Counted from the stretch's first letter, positions 8,313 through 18,005 are shown. The stretch: 64,000 nucleotides of DNA from Blastomonas ursincola (GCF_013607875.1 NZ_VDES01000004.1:51860-115859); one strand, 5' to 3'. Numbers and translations are program-made. Notes: a model not told the origin generated them from the sequence alone.

Positions 8313-10869
8313 TCGCCACCTTCCATTCCTTCAGCGCGGCAAAATGTCCCCGATCCTCCGGTCCCGCCGCTGGGCCCTGAGCCTTTTTCCGCGCCAGCCC
8401 CCGCCAGCGCCATAACCTTTGCCTGTCCGTCGCTGCGTCGGCCCCGGCACCCGCCGGTGCGGCCTCGCGCCGGAAGCCCGCCGCGCGCATCAGCCGCTCG
8501 GCATTGGTGGTGCTGAGCCCCATCGAGATGGCGAGCGCAGGATCGATGGCGAAGCTCTGCGCCTCGCCCTTGCCATCATGCGCGGCGCGGATCAGCTTTT
8601 CTGCCATGTCGACACGCAGCCCCTGATCGCCGAGTGCGCGATAGGCCGGGTGCCCGTCGCCCGGCAGCGCCGATGTCGGAACGACCGCGCGCAGGCTCTC
8701 GACGGCAGGATCGAGTGCTTGCGGTAGTGCTCCGCCCGATCGTATCGCGCGCATCAACCGCAGCATCGCCTGGCAATCGGGCCGGATCATCGCAGCGCAG
8801 AAAATGTCGAGACTGCCCAGACGCACGCCCAGCCGCTGCAGCACCTGCCGCGAAGGCGTATCGAGCGCGGCGATCAGCGGCTCGGCCTCGCTCCGCGCGA
8901 TGGCCCCGCCCGCCTCGACCAGTTGCACCAGCAGCGCGCGCAGCGGGCCCGAGCAGCGCTTGTCCTCCGCCGCCCGGGTCAGCGCGCGCACCGGGGCGAG
9001 CGCCTTCTTGAGATGCGCCTCGAGCCAGTTCGTGACATGCGCCAACAACGCCTCGCGATCGGGGCGCGGAATGGCGTCGAGCGCACGGTCGGGCTGGAAA
9101 CGCGGATGGCCGAGCGAAGGGCCGCGCACCAGCAGGCCGATGCGCTGACCGCGCCAGAACAGCGCGGGACGCCCCTTGTCGTCCGCGCCGATCCCCAGCG
9201 CCTTCGCGCCATCGGCGATCAGATCGCGCGCGCGCCGCGCGAGCAATCCGGGCAGATGGCGGTCGGCAGCGGCGACCAGCAGCTTGCGGTCGGCCAGCCG
9301 CGCCTGCGCATCGACGACGAACGAAAAGCCGCTCAGATGCCCGATCGGTTCGCCATCAACGCAGATCGCATCGCCCTCTTCGAGCGTGACCGGCAGCAGC
9401 GAGGCATCGCCGCCCAGGCCCCGCAGCAGCACCGCGGTGCGCCGGTCGACGAAGCGCTGCGCCAGCGCGCGGTGCAGCGCGTCGGACAATCGCTCCTCGA
9501 CCTCGCGCGCGCGCCCCGCCATCTCGGCGGGATCGGCGAGCCAGTCGCGGCGCTGCGCGACATAGGCCCAAGTGCGGATCGCCGCGATGCGCGCGCCCAG
9601 CTTCTCGACATCGCCCTGCACCGAATCGAGATCGGCAATCTTGCGCGCGATGAAATCGACCGGGATATGCCCCAGCCCCTGGCCAAGATGCTGCCAGAGC
9701 TGGCTGACGAAATTCGCGTGATGCTCCGCGCCGCGATGCTGGAAATCGGGCAGCGAGCACACCGACCAGAAGCGCCGCACCGCCGCCTGTCCGCGCACGC
9801 TCGCTGCGACCTGGGAATCGTCGGCCAGGCGGCGCAGCACGGCAAGGTCGATCGCCTCGGGCGCGGGCTTGAGGACCGGGCTCGAGGGCAACCGCTCGAG
9901 ATCGGCGATCAGCGTGCTCAGGCTGTCGAAGCGCAGCCGGGATTCGCGCCAGAACAGCGACTTGAGCGGCGGAAAGCTGTGCTGCTCGATCCGCTCGATC
10001 TCCTCGTCTGTGAACTGCGCATCGTGATGCCCCGCGACCGATCCGAAGGTGCCGTCGCGCTGGTGCCGCCCGGCGCGCCCGGCGATCTGCGCCATTTCCG
10101 ACAGGGTCAGCCGCCGGCGGCGCGCGCCGTCATATTTGTGCAGCGAGGCGAAGGCGACATGCTCGACATCCATGTTGAGCCCCATGCCGATCGCATCGGT
10201 GGCGACGAGATAATCGACCTCGCCCGCCTGGTACATTGCGACCTGCGCATTGCGCGTGGCGGGGCTCAGCGCGCCCATGACCACCGCCGCGCCGCCTCTG
10301 AAACGCCGCAGCATCTCGGCCACGGCATAGACCTCTTCGGCCGAGAAGGCGACGATCGCGCTGCGCGGCGGCAGGCGCGAGAGCTTCTTGATCCCGGCAT
10401 AGCTCAGCGTCGAAAAGCGTGGGCGGCCGATGATCTCGGCATCGGGCACGAGTGCGCGGATCATCGGCGACAAGGCTTCGGAACCCAGGATCATGGTCTC
10501 ATCGCGCCCGCGCGCGTTGAGCACGCGGTCGGTGAACACATGCCCGCGTTCGGGATGCGCGCCTAGTTGCGCCTCGTCGATCGCGACAAAGGCGAAATCG
10601 CGCCCCTGATCGAGCGGCATGCTTTCGGCGGTGGAAAGGAACCAGCGCGCGCCGGGCGGGACGATGCGCTCCTCGCCGGTGACCAGTGCGACCTCGTTCG
10701 GCCCCTTGATCTTCACCACACGGTCATAGACCTCGCGCGCCAGCAGACGGAGCGGAAAACCGATCAGGCCGCTGGAATGCGCGCACATCCGCTCGATCGC
10801 GAGGTGCGTCTTTCCGGTGTTGGTCGGGCCCAGCACGGCGGTGACAGGGCTCGGCGAAAATCGGGTCAT
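8305..10869 (-). CDS. SUV3-like ATP-dependent RNA/DNA helicase
   Basis: A superfamily 2 helicase of about 854 aa. Walker A is GPTNTGKTH near residue 13-21, the Walker B-like box is AIDEAQL near 95, and later helicase motifs include ATDAIGMGLNMDV and QIAGRAGRHQRDG at about 230-290, the layout of mitochondrial SUV3 and bacterial MgpS-like helicases. A long Arg/Ala/Asp-rich C-terminal half follows. The ATG at 10869 is chosen because GGAGG lies 8 nt before it; an ATG five codons upstream (10884) is in frame. It overlaps the S4-domain gene, suggesting a shared RNA-related job. Confidence 0.88.
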   Translation of the reverse strand: MTRFSPSPVTAVLGPTNTGKTHLAIERMCAHSSGLIGFPLRLLAREVYDRVVKIKGPNEVALVTGEERIVPPGARWFLSTAESMPLDQGRDFAFVAIDEAQLGAHPERGHVFTDRVLNARGRDETMILGSEALSPMIRALVPDAEIIGRPRFSTLSYAGIKKLSRLPPRSAIVAFSAEEVYAVAEMLRRFRGGAAVVMGALSPATRNAQVAMYQAGEVDYLVATDAIGMGLNMDVEHVAFASLHKYDGARRRRLTLSEMAQIAGRAGRHQRDGTFGSVAGHHDAQFTDEEIERIEQHSFPPLKSLFWRESRLRFDSLSTLIADLERLPSSPVLKPAPEAIDLAVLRRLADDSQVAASVRGQAAVRRFWSVCSLPDFQHRGAEHHANFVSQLWQHLGQGLGHIPVDFIARKIADLDSVQGDVEKLGARIAAIRTWAYVAQRRDWLADPAEMAGRAREVEERLSDALHRALAQRFVDRRTAVLLRGLGGDASLLPVTLEEGDAICVDGEPIGHLSGFSFVVDAQARLADRKLLVAAADRHLPGLLARRARDLIADGAKALGIGADDKGRPALFWRGQRIGLLVRGPSLGHPRFQPDRALDAIPRPDREALLAHVTNWLEAHLKKALAPVRALTRAAEDKRCSGPLRALLVQLVEAGGAIARSEAEPLIAALDTPSRQVLQRLGVRLGSLDIFCAAMIRPDCQAMLRLMRAIRSGGALPQALDPAVESLRAVVPTSALPGDGHPAYRALGDQGLRVDMAEKLIRAAHDGKGEAQSFAIDPALAISMGLSTTNAERLMRAAGFRREAAPAGAGADAATDRQRLWRWRGLARKKAQGPAAGPEDRGHFAALKEWKVAIG

Positions 10870-11112
10870 GGGAGCAGCCTCCATTCCCTACATCATGGCA
10901 GCACACGGGCATTGCAAGACCCGCATGCAAAGCCCTGTGGATAGGTTGCGCCGCTGATCGGTCTTCTTGCACCGCTCGTCCCGGAGACAGGGTTTTACAC
11001 CCCGGGTTAATTTGACTTTAACCGGTCATGTCCACACAGATTGCGGCGAGGAAACGCCATCGTGCCGGTCCTTTGGGAGCAGCGCGGGAGGAATGGCGGC
11101 AAGGGGTCGGTC

Positions 11113-12726
11113 TTGTTTCAGCAACGCGAACAGCTTTTGGGGGCCGGTGCCGCCAGTGCCAGACTATCGCTGGCCGATGTGCTCCCGACGCCGACCCGGC
11201 CCGCTCAGCCTGCCCCAGCCCTGCCCGCCCCGGCGACGGGTATCAAGGCGCTCAAGGAGCGGCTGCTGCGCACCCGCCAGTTCATCCACGACACCAACTG
11301 GACGCCCGATCTCGGCCAGAATATCGGCAGCCTCGAATGGTTTCGCGGGCTCGGCACCCTGTGCCTGCTGTGCACCGGAGCCTATGCCGTGTTCCCCGGG
11401 GTCAGCCCCATCGGTGCCGCCGCAACTGCCCCTGCCCCGGTCGCGCGCGAGGAATTGCGCAGCCAGATGATCATGCCGATGGCGTTCGGTAGCGACACCG
11501 GGCATGCCATGGGCGCGACCGATGCCGTGGTCGCGCTGCGCCAGGCCCCCGAGCGCCCGACGATCGAACTGGCTGCCACGATCGGACGCGGCGACAGCTT
11601 CCTGCGCGTGATGCAGCGCGCGGGCGTGGGCACCGGCGATGCGCAGGCGGTCGCGAACCTCGTCTCTTCGGTGGTACCGCTCGACGACATTCGTGACGGC
11701 ACCCGCATCGACATCACGCTTGGCCGCCGCTTCGCGCGCAACCAGCCGCGCCCGGTCGAGCTCATTGCCTTCCGCGCGCGCTTCGACCTCAATGTCGAAA
11801 TCGTCCGCGCAGGCTCGGCGCTCGATCTGGTGCAGAAGCCCATCCTCGTCGACGCGACCCCCTTGCGCATCCGCGGCACGGTCGGCTCGAGCCTCTACCG
11901 TTCGGCGCGCGCCGCCGGGGCACCGCCCTCGGCGATCCAGGCCTATCTCCGCACACTGGCGACGCAGCTGTCGATCGGCAGCGACATCCGCTCGACCGAC
12001 CAGTTCGACATCATCGTCGATTACAAGCGCGCCGCCACCGGCGAGGTCGAACTCGGCGACCTGCTCTATGCAGGCCTCGAACGCGGCGGCAAGCCGCGCG
12101 CGCAGATGCTGCGCTGGAAGACCGGCAACAACGTCCAGTGGTTCGAGGCCTCGGGCGTCGGCGAGACGCGCGGCGAGTTCGCCCGCCCCGTCAACGGCGC
12201 GGTCACCTCGGGCTTCGGCTATCGCCGCCACCCGATCCTGGGCTTCCGCCGCATGCACAGCGGCATCGATTTCAAGGCCAGTTCGGGCGCGCCGATCTAT
12301 GCGACGGCGGACGGCGTGGTGAACTATGCCGGGCGCAAGGGCGGATACGGCAATTTCGTCCGCATCGCGCATGGCGGCAATATCGCCACCGGCTATGGCC
12401 ATATGAGCCGCATCGCGGTGAGCAACGGCATGCGCGTGCGGCGCGGCCAGGTGATCGGCTATGTCGGTTCGACCGGCCTTTCGACCGGCCCGCATTTGCA
12501 TTACGAGCTCTATCGCGGTGGCCGCGCGGTCGACCCCAATTCGGTCCGCTTCACCACCCGCGCGCAGCTTTCGGGCAGCGAACTCGCCAATTTCCGTGCA
12601 CGCCTCAAGCAGCTGCTCGGCGTGGCGCCGGGTGCCGCGCTGCAATCGCTGAGCCCACCGCCTGCCGCGAAGAGCGACGAACCCAAGCGCGAGATCGAGC
12701 GGATCGACGGGACGACGATTACCTGA
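11113..12726 (+). CDS. M23 family metallopeptidase with N-terminal membrane anchor
   Basis: Cell-wall peptidase of about 537 aa. A hydrophobic segment near residues 78-95 (GLGTLCLLCTGAYAVF) looks like a single membrane anchor, a middle region follows, and the C-terminal LytM domain shows the metal motif HSGIDFKA and the later HLHYELYR, the zinc-binding His/Asp/His set of M23 endopeptidases. The TTG at 11113 follows AAGGGG by 6 nt and gives MFQQREQ; an ATG at 11041 is in frame but lacks support. Such proteins cut peptidoglycan cross-links or, if degenerate, activate amidases; the catalytic residues look intact here. Confidence 0.88.
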   Translation: MFQQREQLLGAGAASARLSLADVLPTPTRPAQPAPALPAPATGIKALKERLLRTRQFIHDTNWTPDLGQNIGSLEWFRGLGTLCLLCTGAYAVFPGVSPIGAAATAPAPVAREELRSQMIMPMAFGSDTGHAMGATDAVVALRQAPERPTIELAATIGRGDSFLRVMQRAGVGTGDAQAVANLVSSVVPLDDIRDGTRIDITLGRRFARNQPRPVELIAFRARFDLNVEIVRAGSALDLVQKPILVDATPLRIRGTVGSSLYRSARAAGAPPSAIQAYLRTLATQLSIGSDIRSTDQFDIIVDYKRAATGEVELGDLLYAGLERGGKPRAQMLRWKTGNNVQWFEASGVGETRGEFARPVNGAVTSGFGYRRHPILGFRRMHSGIDFKASSGAPIYATADGVVNYAGRKGGYGNFVRIAHGGNIATGYGHMSRIAVSNGMRVRRGQVIGYVGSTGLSTGPHLHYELYRGGRAVDPNSVRFTTRAQLSGSELANFRARLKQLLGVAPGAALQSLSPPPAAKSDEPKREIERIDGTTIT

Positions 12727-12754
12727 TCGCAAATACAAGGCTTGCCGCTCTTCC

Positions 12755-12843
12755 GTCACCCTGAACTTGTTTCAGGGTCCATTTTGCCCAATGCGGCTTC
12801 GGTTGCGGATGCAGGATGAATCCTGAAACAAGTTCAGGATGAC
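12755..12843. repeat. Palindromic repeat, family E, between convergent genes
   Basis: Arms GTCACCCTGAACTTGTTTC (from 12755) and its near-complement TCCTGAAACAAGTTCAGGAT (12821-12840) enclose about 40 nt. This interrupted palindrome, located between the convergent M23 peptidase and exonuclease III genes, may act as a bidirectional terminator. Confidence 0.85.
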
Positions 12844-12856
12844 GGGGCGTGAGCAG

Positions 12857-13633
12857 TCAATCCCGTAGCTCGACCCAGGTGGGCGCATGGTCGCTGGCCT
12901 TTTCGCGGCCGCGGTGATCCTTGTCGACGCCGATCGCGCTCAGCCGGTCGGCGGCGCTGGGGTTGAGCAGCAGGTGATCGATGCGGAAGCCATGGTCGCG
13001 TTGCCAGGCTCCTGCCTGATAGTCCCAATAGGTCCACACCCCGCCGCCGGGGCGCAGCGTGCCGATCGCATCGGTCCAGCCATCGGCGAGGATGCGTCGA
13101 TAGGCGGCGCGGCTTTCGGGCTGCATCAGCGCGTCGCTGGCCATGGCGCGGACCGAGTAAACGTCATTGTCGCGCGGAATGACATTGTAATCGCCTGCCA
13201 GCACCGCGGGCACCTCTTCAGCCAGGATCTGTGCCGCGCGCTTGCGCAGCCGCTCCATCCAGCGCAGCTTGTAATCGAACTTGGGGCCCGGCTGCGGATT
13301 GCCGTTGGGCAGGTAGATACACGCGACGCGGAGGCCATGCACATCGGCTTCCAGATAGCGCGAATGCTCGTCCTCGGGTTCACCCTCCAGCCCGCGCTGC
13401 ACCTCGACCGGCTGCGCGTCGCGCGCGAGGATGGCGACGCCGTTAAAGCCCTTCTGCCCGTGCCAGATCGCGCCATAGCCGAGCTTCTCGAACTCGGAGG
13501 CTGGAAAGCCCTCATCCTGCGTCTTGATCTCCTGCAGACAGGCGACATGCGGGCGGGTCTCTTCCAGCCATTCGAGCAGGCGCGGCAGGCGGGCCTTGAT
13601 GCCGTTGATATTGTACGAGGCGATGCGCAGCAT
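12857..13633 (-). CDS. xth: Exodeoxyribonuclease III
   Basis: A 258-aa EEP-superfamily nuclease with AP-endonuclease and 3'-5' exonuclease activity in base-excision repair. Diagnostic motifs: SYNINGIKAR at the N-terminus, LQEIKTQD with the metal-binding Glu at about residue 35, YLPNGNP at about 110, LAGDYNV (catalytic Asp/Asn) at about 145, and the terminal SDHAPTW with catalytic His. Length and motif order are standard. It is convergent with the M23 peptidase gene and separated from it by a palindromic repeat. Confidence 0.94.
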   Translation of the reverse strand: MLRIASYNINGIKARLPRLLEWLEETRPHVACLQEIKTQDEGFPASEFEKLGYGAIWHGQKGFNGVAILARDAQPVEVQRGLEGEPEDEHSRYLEADVHGLRVACIYLPNGNPQPGPKFDYKLRWMERLRKRAAQILAEEVPAVLAGDYNVIPRDNDVYSVRAMASDALMQPESRAAYRRILADGWTDAIGTLRPGGGVWTYWDYQAGAWQRDHGFRIDHLLLNPSAADRLSAIGVDKDHRGREKASDHAPTWVELRD

Positions 13634-13736
13634 TCGGGTGTCTTAGCCGCAGCATCGGCGCTTGCCCAGCCATTTAGCCCCTGTTCATTTGCGCCCGCAT
13701 AAGCCACGATCCAGCGACATATCTGGGGAGGTCATC

Positions 13737-15143
13737 ATGCGGCGTTCGTCTCGGTTCTCGATCGGAGCGGCTGCGCTCGGCCTGTTCGCCCTCGGCCCGG
13801 CGCTGGCGCAGGATGCGAGCCTTCCCGATGGCCCGAGCACGCAGGGCAATGTCTCGGTCACCGTCTATAATGGCGGCACCTCGCTGGTGCAGGACATCCG
13901 CAGGCTGAACATCGCCAGCGGCACCAGCCGGATCGAGTTTCCCGATGTCTCCGCGCAGATCCAGCCTGAAACGGTGAGCTTTTCCGCCGAGGGCGCGACG
14001 ATCGTCGAGCAGAATTTCGACTATGACCTGCTCACCCCCGGCAAGCTGATGGAAAAGGCGGTGGGCGAGACAATCACGCTCATTCGCACCAACCCGGCGA
14101 CCGGCGCGGAAACGCGCGAGCGCGCCAAGGTGCTGTCGGTCAATGAGGGCGTGGTCGTCCAGATCGGCAATCGCATCGAGGTGCTGCGCGACGATGGCCT
14201 GCCGGTGCGCGCGGTGTTCGACAAGGTGCCCGACAATCTGCGCGCGCGCCCGACGCTCTCGATCATCGTGGACAGCCAGCGTGCCGGACAGCGCGACGCC
14301 GCGATCCGCTATCTCACCGGCGGGCTGGGCTGGTCAGCGGATTATGTCGCGCTGTTCGACGAGGCCAGGGGCAGCATCGACGTGCAGGGCTGGGTGACGC
14401 TGTCCAACAGCTCCGGCACGACGTACAAGAATGCCGATACGCTGCTGGTCGCAGGGAATCCGCAGGGCGCATCGGGCTTCGGCAACCGGCGCGGCAACAT
14501 CCGCAGCGCCGGGACCGAGACAGCGAACCGCGAGCGGCTGGGCGATTATTATCTCTACCCCGTCGGCCGCACGACGATTGCCGATCGCCAGACCAAGCAG
14601 ATCAGTTTCCTCGACGTGCAGGGCGTGCCGGCGATGCGCGCCTATGAATATCGCGTTGGCTGGCTGGCGAGCATGAACGAGCCGCAGAGCGCGGACACGG
14701 TGGTCAAGTTCAGCTCGAGCAAGTCAGGGGGCCTGGGCGATGCGCTGCCCGCAGGCAGCGTGCGCTTCTACCAGCGCGACCAGCGCGGATCGCCGCAGTT
14801 CATCGGCGAGAACGGCATCGGTCACACGCCGATGGGCAGCGCGCTGGCGCTCAAGACCGGCGAGGCGTTCGACGTCAAGGTGAAGTCCACCGTAGTCGAG
14901 CGCAAGCGGCTGTCGAGCAGCAAATGGCAGACCAGCATGCGCTATGAACTGACCAACGCGCGCGACGGCGCGGTCACGGTCGATCTGATGCAATCGGGCC
15001 TCGATTTCGGCTGGACCGACACGCGCATCGTCACCGAGAGCCAGAAGAGCGAGCGGCGCAACAGCGACGCGGTGGTCTGGGCGGTGACCGTGCCCGCGAA
15101 CGGCAGCGCGGAGGTCACCGCGACCTTCGAGACGCGGTATTGA
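13737..15143 (+). CDS. DUF4139 domain secreted protein, copy 1
   Basis: A 468-aa protein with a clear signal peptide (about the first 24 residues, cleaved after GPALAQ), so it is exported. The rest matches the DUF4139 type: beta-rich, with recurring features such as VYNGGTSLVQDIR near the mature start and the closing PANGSAEVTATFETRY. The function is unknown; eukaryotic relatives are mucoidy-inhibitor A-like proteins. The ATG at 13737 directly begins the signal peptide; the frame opens further upstream without support. It is followed after a short repeat-bearing gap by a second, divergent member of the same family. Confidence 0.8.
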   Translation: MRRSSRFSIGAAALGLFALGPALAQDASLPDGPSTQGNVSVTVYNGGTSLVQDIRRLNIASGTSRIEFPDVSAQIQPETVSFSAEGATIVEQNFDYDLLTPGKLMEKAVGETITLIRTNPATGAETRERAKVLSVNEGVVVQIGNRIEVLRDDGLPVRAVFDKVPDNLRARPTLSIIVDSQRAGQRDAAIRYLTGGLGWSADYVALFDEARGSIDVQGWVTLSNSSGTTYKNADTLLVAGNPQGASGFGNRRGNIRSAGTETANRERLGDYYLYPVGRTTIADRQTKQISFLDVQGVPAMRAYEYRVGWLASMNEPQSADTVVKFSSSKSGGLGDALPAGSVRFYQRDQRGSPQFIGENGIGHTPMGSALALKTGEAFDVKVKSTVVERKRLSSSKWQTSMRYELTNARDGAVTVDLMQSGLDFGWTDTRIVTESQKSERRNSDAVVWAVTVPANGSAEVTATFETRY

Positions 15144-15185
15144 GGGCAGGCGGATAAGGCCAGCACGGTGCGCCCATCCCCCTTC

Positions 15186-15263
15186 CCGTTTGTCCCGAGC
15201 GAAGTCGAGGGACGTGGTCGCCACCAGTTGCGCGAGGTCCCTCGACACGCTCGGGACAAACGG
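15186..15263. repeat. Palindromic repeat, family C, at the 5' end of the second DUF4139 gene
   Basis: Arms begin CCGTTTGTCCCGAGCGAAGT (15186) and end at 15263 with CGCTCGGGACAAACGG, about 27 nt each, enclosing 23 nt. The element lies between the two DUF4139 genes and overlaps the upstream part of the second open frame, which is a reason to place that gene's start after it. Confidence 0.85.
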
Positions 15264-15269
15264 AGGTGG

Positions 15270-16847
15270 GTGCTTGGGGCATTGGTGGCGTTCGTGCTTT
15301 CACCCTGCCTTCCCCCCGCCCAAGCCCAGACCCGCCCCGAGATCATCTCGGCCAAACCCGACTCCGTCGCGGTCACCATCTATCGCGATCCGCAGCGCGG
15401 TCAGGGCGGGGGGATGAACCTCGGCTATCTGGGCGGCTTTGCGGTGGTGACCGAGAAGCGCATGGTGAGCGTACCCGCAGGCCCCTCGACCATCCGCTTT
15501 GCGGGCGTGGCCGAGGGCATGGTCGCGGTCTCCGCCGTGGTGCGCGGGCTGCCCGGCGGGATCGTCGAGCAGAACCGCGACAAGAAGCTGCTCTCGCCCG
15601 GCGCGCTGATCGACGGCACGCTCGGCAACCGGGTGACGCTGAAACGCACCGATCCGGCGACCGGCAAGGTGACCGAGCAACCGGCGGTGATCCGCAGCGG
15701 CTCACAGGGCGCGCTGGTGGTGCAGACCGAGGCGGGGATCGAGGCGCTGCAATGTTCGGGCCTGCCCGAAAAGGTGATCTACGAAAACCTGCCCGGGGGG
15801 CTGTTCGCGACGCCGGTGCTGTCGGTCGATACCGTCTCGCCTCAGGCCGCGACTGTCGAGGTGACCCTGACCTATCTCGCCTCCGGGTTCGACTGGAACG
15901 CCGATTATGTCGTGAAACTGGGCGCGGACGGGAAGTCGCTCGACCTGTTTTCCTGGCTGACGCTCGCCAATGGCAATGCCGAGAGCTTTGCCGATGCCGA
16001 ACTGCTGGTGATCGCGGGCACGCTCAACACCCGCCAGCCGATGCGCAACCTCGCCGACCGGCCGCAGGCGACGCCTCTCTACATCCAGTGCTGGCCGCGC
16101 GGCAGCACCGCAGAGGGGATTGACGACATTCCGCCGCCCCCCCCGCCGCCGCCTCCTCCACCTCCCCCAGCCATGGCCCCGATGCGCGCACGCACCGGCG
16201 CGGTGCGCGGCGAGGCGGACGCGATCATGGTCACCGCATCGCGCAATGTCGAAGCCGAGCTCGAGGAACTGGGCGATCTCAAGCTTTACCGCGTCCCCTT
16301 CCGCTCAACGGTCGCGGCCAAGGGGCAGAAGCAGGTCAAACTGCTGTCCAAAGCGAATGTGCCAGCACGACTCGTTTATCGCGGATATGCGGGACGAAAC
16401 CGGGTCTTCCCCACCCCATTGCAGATCGAACTGCGCATGGACAACAAGACGGCCACAGGGCTTGGCCTGCCGCTGCCCTCAGGCCGGGTCGCAGTGTTCG
16501 ATGGGTCGCGCGATAACGGCCTGCTAATCGGCCAGGGCCGGATGCGCGATTATGCGATCGGGCAGGAGGTAAAATTCACCATCGGCCAGAGCGATGCAGT
16601 GCTTCTCACCAGCACAACCCAGCCTGGCGCTAGCGACCGTGCTCCCGAAACGCAAAAACTGGTGCTCACCAATGCCAATGCCGAGCCCGTCACCGCCGAG
16701 ATCGACCTTGCGCAGATCGCCGATACCGATATCCGCAAGGCGACGGGCAAGCTGATTCGCAAGGACGGCAAGCATGTCTGGCAGGTGACCGTGCCCGCCA
16801 ATGACAGTGTCACGATCAGCTACCAGAGCCGCTCGAAATATCGCTGA
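15270..16847 (+). CDS. DUF4139 domain secreted protein, copy 2, with polyproline tract
   Basis: Second DUF4139-type exported protein, about 525 aa. The N-terminus after the GTG at 15270 is a signal peptide ending near CLPPAQAQ. Unusual is a run of 13 consecutive prolines near residue 288, encoded by mixed Pro codons at 16133-16171, separating the first domain from a second beta-rich half. The start is uncertain: GTG 15270 has GGAGG only 3 nt upstream, while an open frame reaches back to a GTG at 15168 but would translate a palindromic repeat. It is a diverged tandem partner of the previous gene, both ending in an ITVPAN/VTVPAN-type motif. Confidence 0.75.
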   Translation: MLGALVAFVLSPCLPPAQAQTRPEIISAKPDSVAVTIYRDPQRGQGGGMNLGYLGGFAVVTEKRMVSVPAGPSTIRFAGVAEGMVAVSAVVRGLPGGIVEQNRDKKLLSPGALIDGTLGNRVTLKRTDPATGKVTEQPAVIRSGSQGALVVQTEAGIEALQCSGLPEKVIYENLPGGLFATPVLSVDTVSPQAATVEVTLTYLASGFDWNADYVVKLGADGKSLDLFSWLTLANGNAESFADAELLVIAGTLNTRQPMRNLADRPQATPLYIQCWPRGSTAEGIDDIPPPPPPPPPPPPPAMAPMRARTGAVRGEADAIMVTASRNVEAELEELGDLKLYRVPFRSTVAAKGQKQVKLLSKANVPARLVYRGYAGRNRVFPTPLQIELRMDNKTATGLGLPLPSGRVAVFDGSRDNGLLIGQGRMRDYAIGQEVKFTIGQSDAVLLTSTTQPGASDRAPETQKLVLTNANAEPVTAEIDLAQIADTDIRKATGKLIRKDGKHVWQVTVPANDSVTISYQSRSKYR

Positions 16848-16870
16848 AAGCTGGAAACCGGCGCGCGCCC

Positions 16871-17416
16871 TTATTTGGGTGCCAGCACCATCAGCATCTG
16901 GCGGCCTTCCATGCGCGGATAGGCCTCCACCTTGGCGATTTCCTTGACGTCTTCCTGCACGCGCTGGAGCAGGGCCATGCCGAGCTGCTGGTGCGACAGT
17001 TCACGCCCGCGGAAGCGCAGCGTCATCTTGACCTTGTCGCCTTCGTCGATGAACGAATGAACCTTCTTCATCTTGACCATATAGTCATGGTCATCGATGT
17101 TCGGACGCATCTTGATCTCCTTGATCTCCTGCGTCTTCTGGTTCTTGCGGGCGGCATTGGCCTTTTTCTGGGCCTCGTACTTGTACTTGCCGACATCGAG
17201 GAACTTGGCGACGGGCGGCTCGGCATTGGGCGAGACCTCGACCAGGTCGAGGCCCACGGCTGCGGCACGTTCTATCGCATCTGCTGTACGCAATACGCCA
17301 AGATTTTCGCCATTCTCATCGATCACCCGAACCTGGGGCGACTGGATGAACTGATTGAAGCGCGGGCCGGATTTGGGTGGCAGAACAAGGCCGCGACGGG
17401 GTGCTGGCGGACGTAT
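16871..17416 (-). CDS. infC: Translation initiation factor IF-3, probable AUA start
   Basis: Binds the 30S subunit and proofreads initiator tRNA-start codon pairing. From the proposed start the product is 181 aa: a basic Pro/Arg-rich tail, the N-domain ([18 protein letters not shown]), the Lys-rich linker ([18 protein letters not shown]), and the C-domain ending MLMVLAPK. No ATG/GTG/TTG precedes the essential N-domain; the first GTG (17326) would remove about 30 conserved residues. An ATA at 17414-17416 lies 8 nt after AGGAG (17425-17429), a well-placed non-standard start as expected for infC, which is autoregulated through rare start codons. rpmI/rplT are not adjacent. Confidence 0.88.
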   Translation of the reverse strand: MRPPAPRRGLVLPPKSGPRFNQFIQSPQVRVIDENGENLGVLRTADAIERAAAVGLDLVEVSPNAEPPVAKFLDVGKYKYEAQKKANAARKNQKTQEIKEIKMRPNIDDHDYMVKMKKVHSFIDEGDKVKMTLRFRGRELSHQQLGMALLQRVQEDVKEIAKVEAYPRMEGRQMLMVLAPK

Positions 17417-17548
17417 AGCGAAATCTCCTGATGTTTCTTCGAGCGCGCGATATAAGCCAAGTCAGCTGATAGATAAAGGGTTTCGTGCGGATAACGCGCC
17501 ATTTGCGCCGCCAGAATCGTGGCAAGCGTTGCAATCGCGCAACGATTG

Positions 17549-17564
17549 GACGCCTCCAGGCGTC
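17549..17564 (+). other. Small hairpin upstream of the GNAT gene
   Basis: GACGCC-TCCA-GGCGTC forms a 6-bp stem with a tetraloop, followed on the plus strand by TTCTT. It lies in the divergent infC/GNAT gap. It could be a weak terminator or leader structure; nothing in the sequence decides. Confidence 0.3.
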
Positions 17565-17630
17565 TTCTTGCCGATCCCTTATGCCCTTTCCATATCGGGG
17601 CGAGGCGATGATTGCGCAAGGAGCAGCCGC

Positions 17631-17942
17631 ATGGACAGTCCCCAACAGATCACCATCGATCACGAAACCGCAGGCCCGGACGGGCGCTTCGTCTATCGCG
17701 CCGAAGGCGCCGAAGCGGAACTGACCTATGCCGAAGCACCGGCCGTCGGCGGCGTGCGACGCGTGAGCGCCGACCACACCTATGTACCCGATTCGATGCG
17801 CGGCCAGGGCATTGCCGGCAAGCTGGTCGATGCGCTCATCGATACGGCACGTGCACAGGGGTGGAAGGTGATTCCCCGCTGCAGCTATGTCGTCGCGGCC
17901 TTCCGGCGGCACCCGGAATGGAACGACGTGCTGGCAGATTAA
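17631..17942 (+). CDS. GNAT-like N-acetyltransferase (YjdJ/Gcn5-related, short)
   Basis: A 103-aa protein of the short GNAT type, which transfers acetyl from acetyl-CoA. The central part VRRVSADHTYVPDSMRGQGI holds the beta4-P-loop with the pyrophosphate-binding RGQGIAGKL at about residues 63-72, and the tail VIPRCSYVVAAFRRHPEW matches small yjdJ-like acetyltransferases. The start ATG at 17631 is supported by AAGGAG about 7 nt upstream; the open frame extends 92 codons further without support. It is divergent from infC. The substrate is unknown. Confidence 0.85.
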   Translation: MDSPQQITIDHETAGPDGRFVYRAEGAEAELTYAEAPAVGGVRRVSADHTYVPDSMRGQGIAGKLVDALIDTARAQGWKVIPRCSYVVAAFRRHPEWNDVLAD

Positions 17943-18005
17943 GGCTCGACGCGAGCGCGCGCTCTTGGCAACAGCATGGGATCCAATGCGAACCCAAGGC
18001 CGAAC

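Noticed and set aside
8923..10566. A 547-codon plus-strand frame opposite the helicase.
   Set aside because: Mirror of codon bias over a Walker-motif gene; no homologous features.
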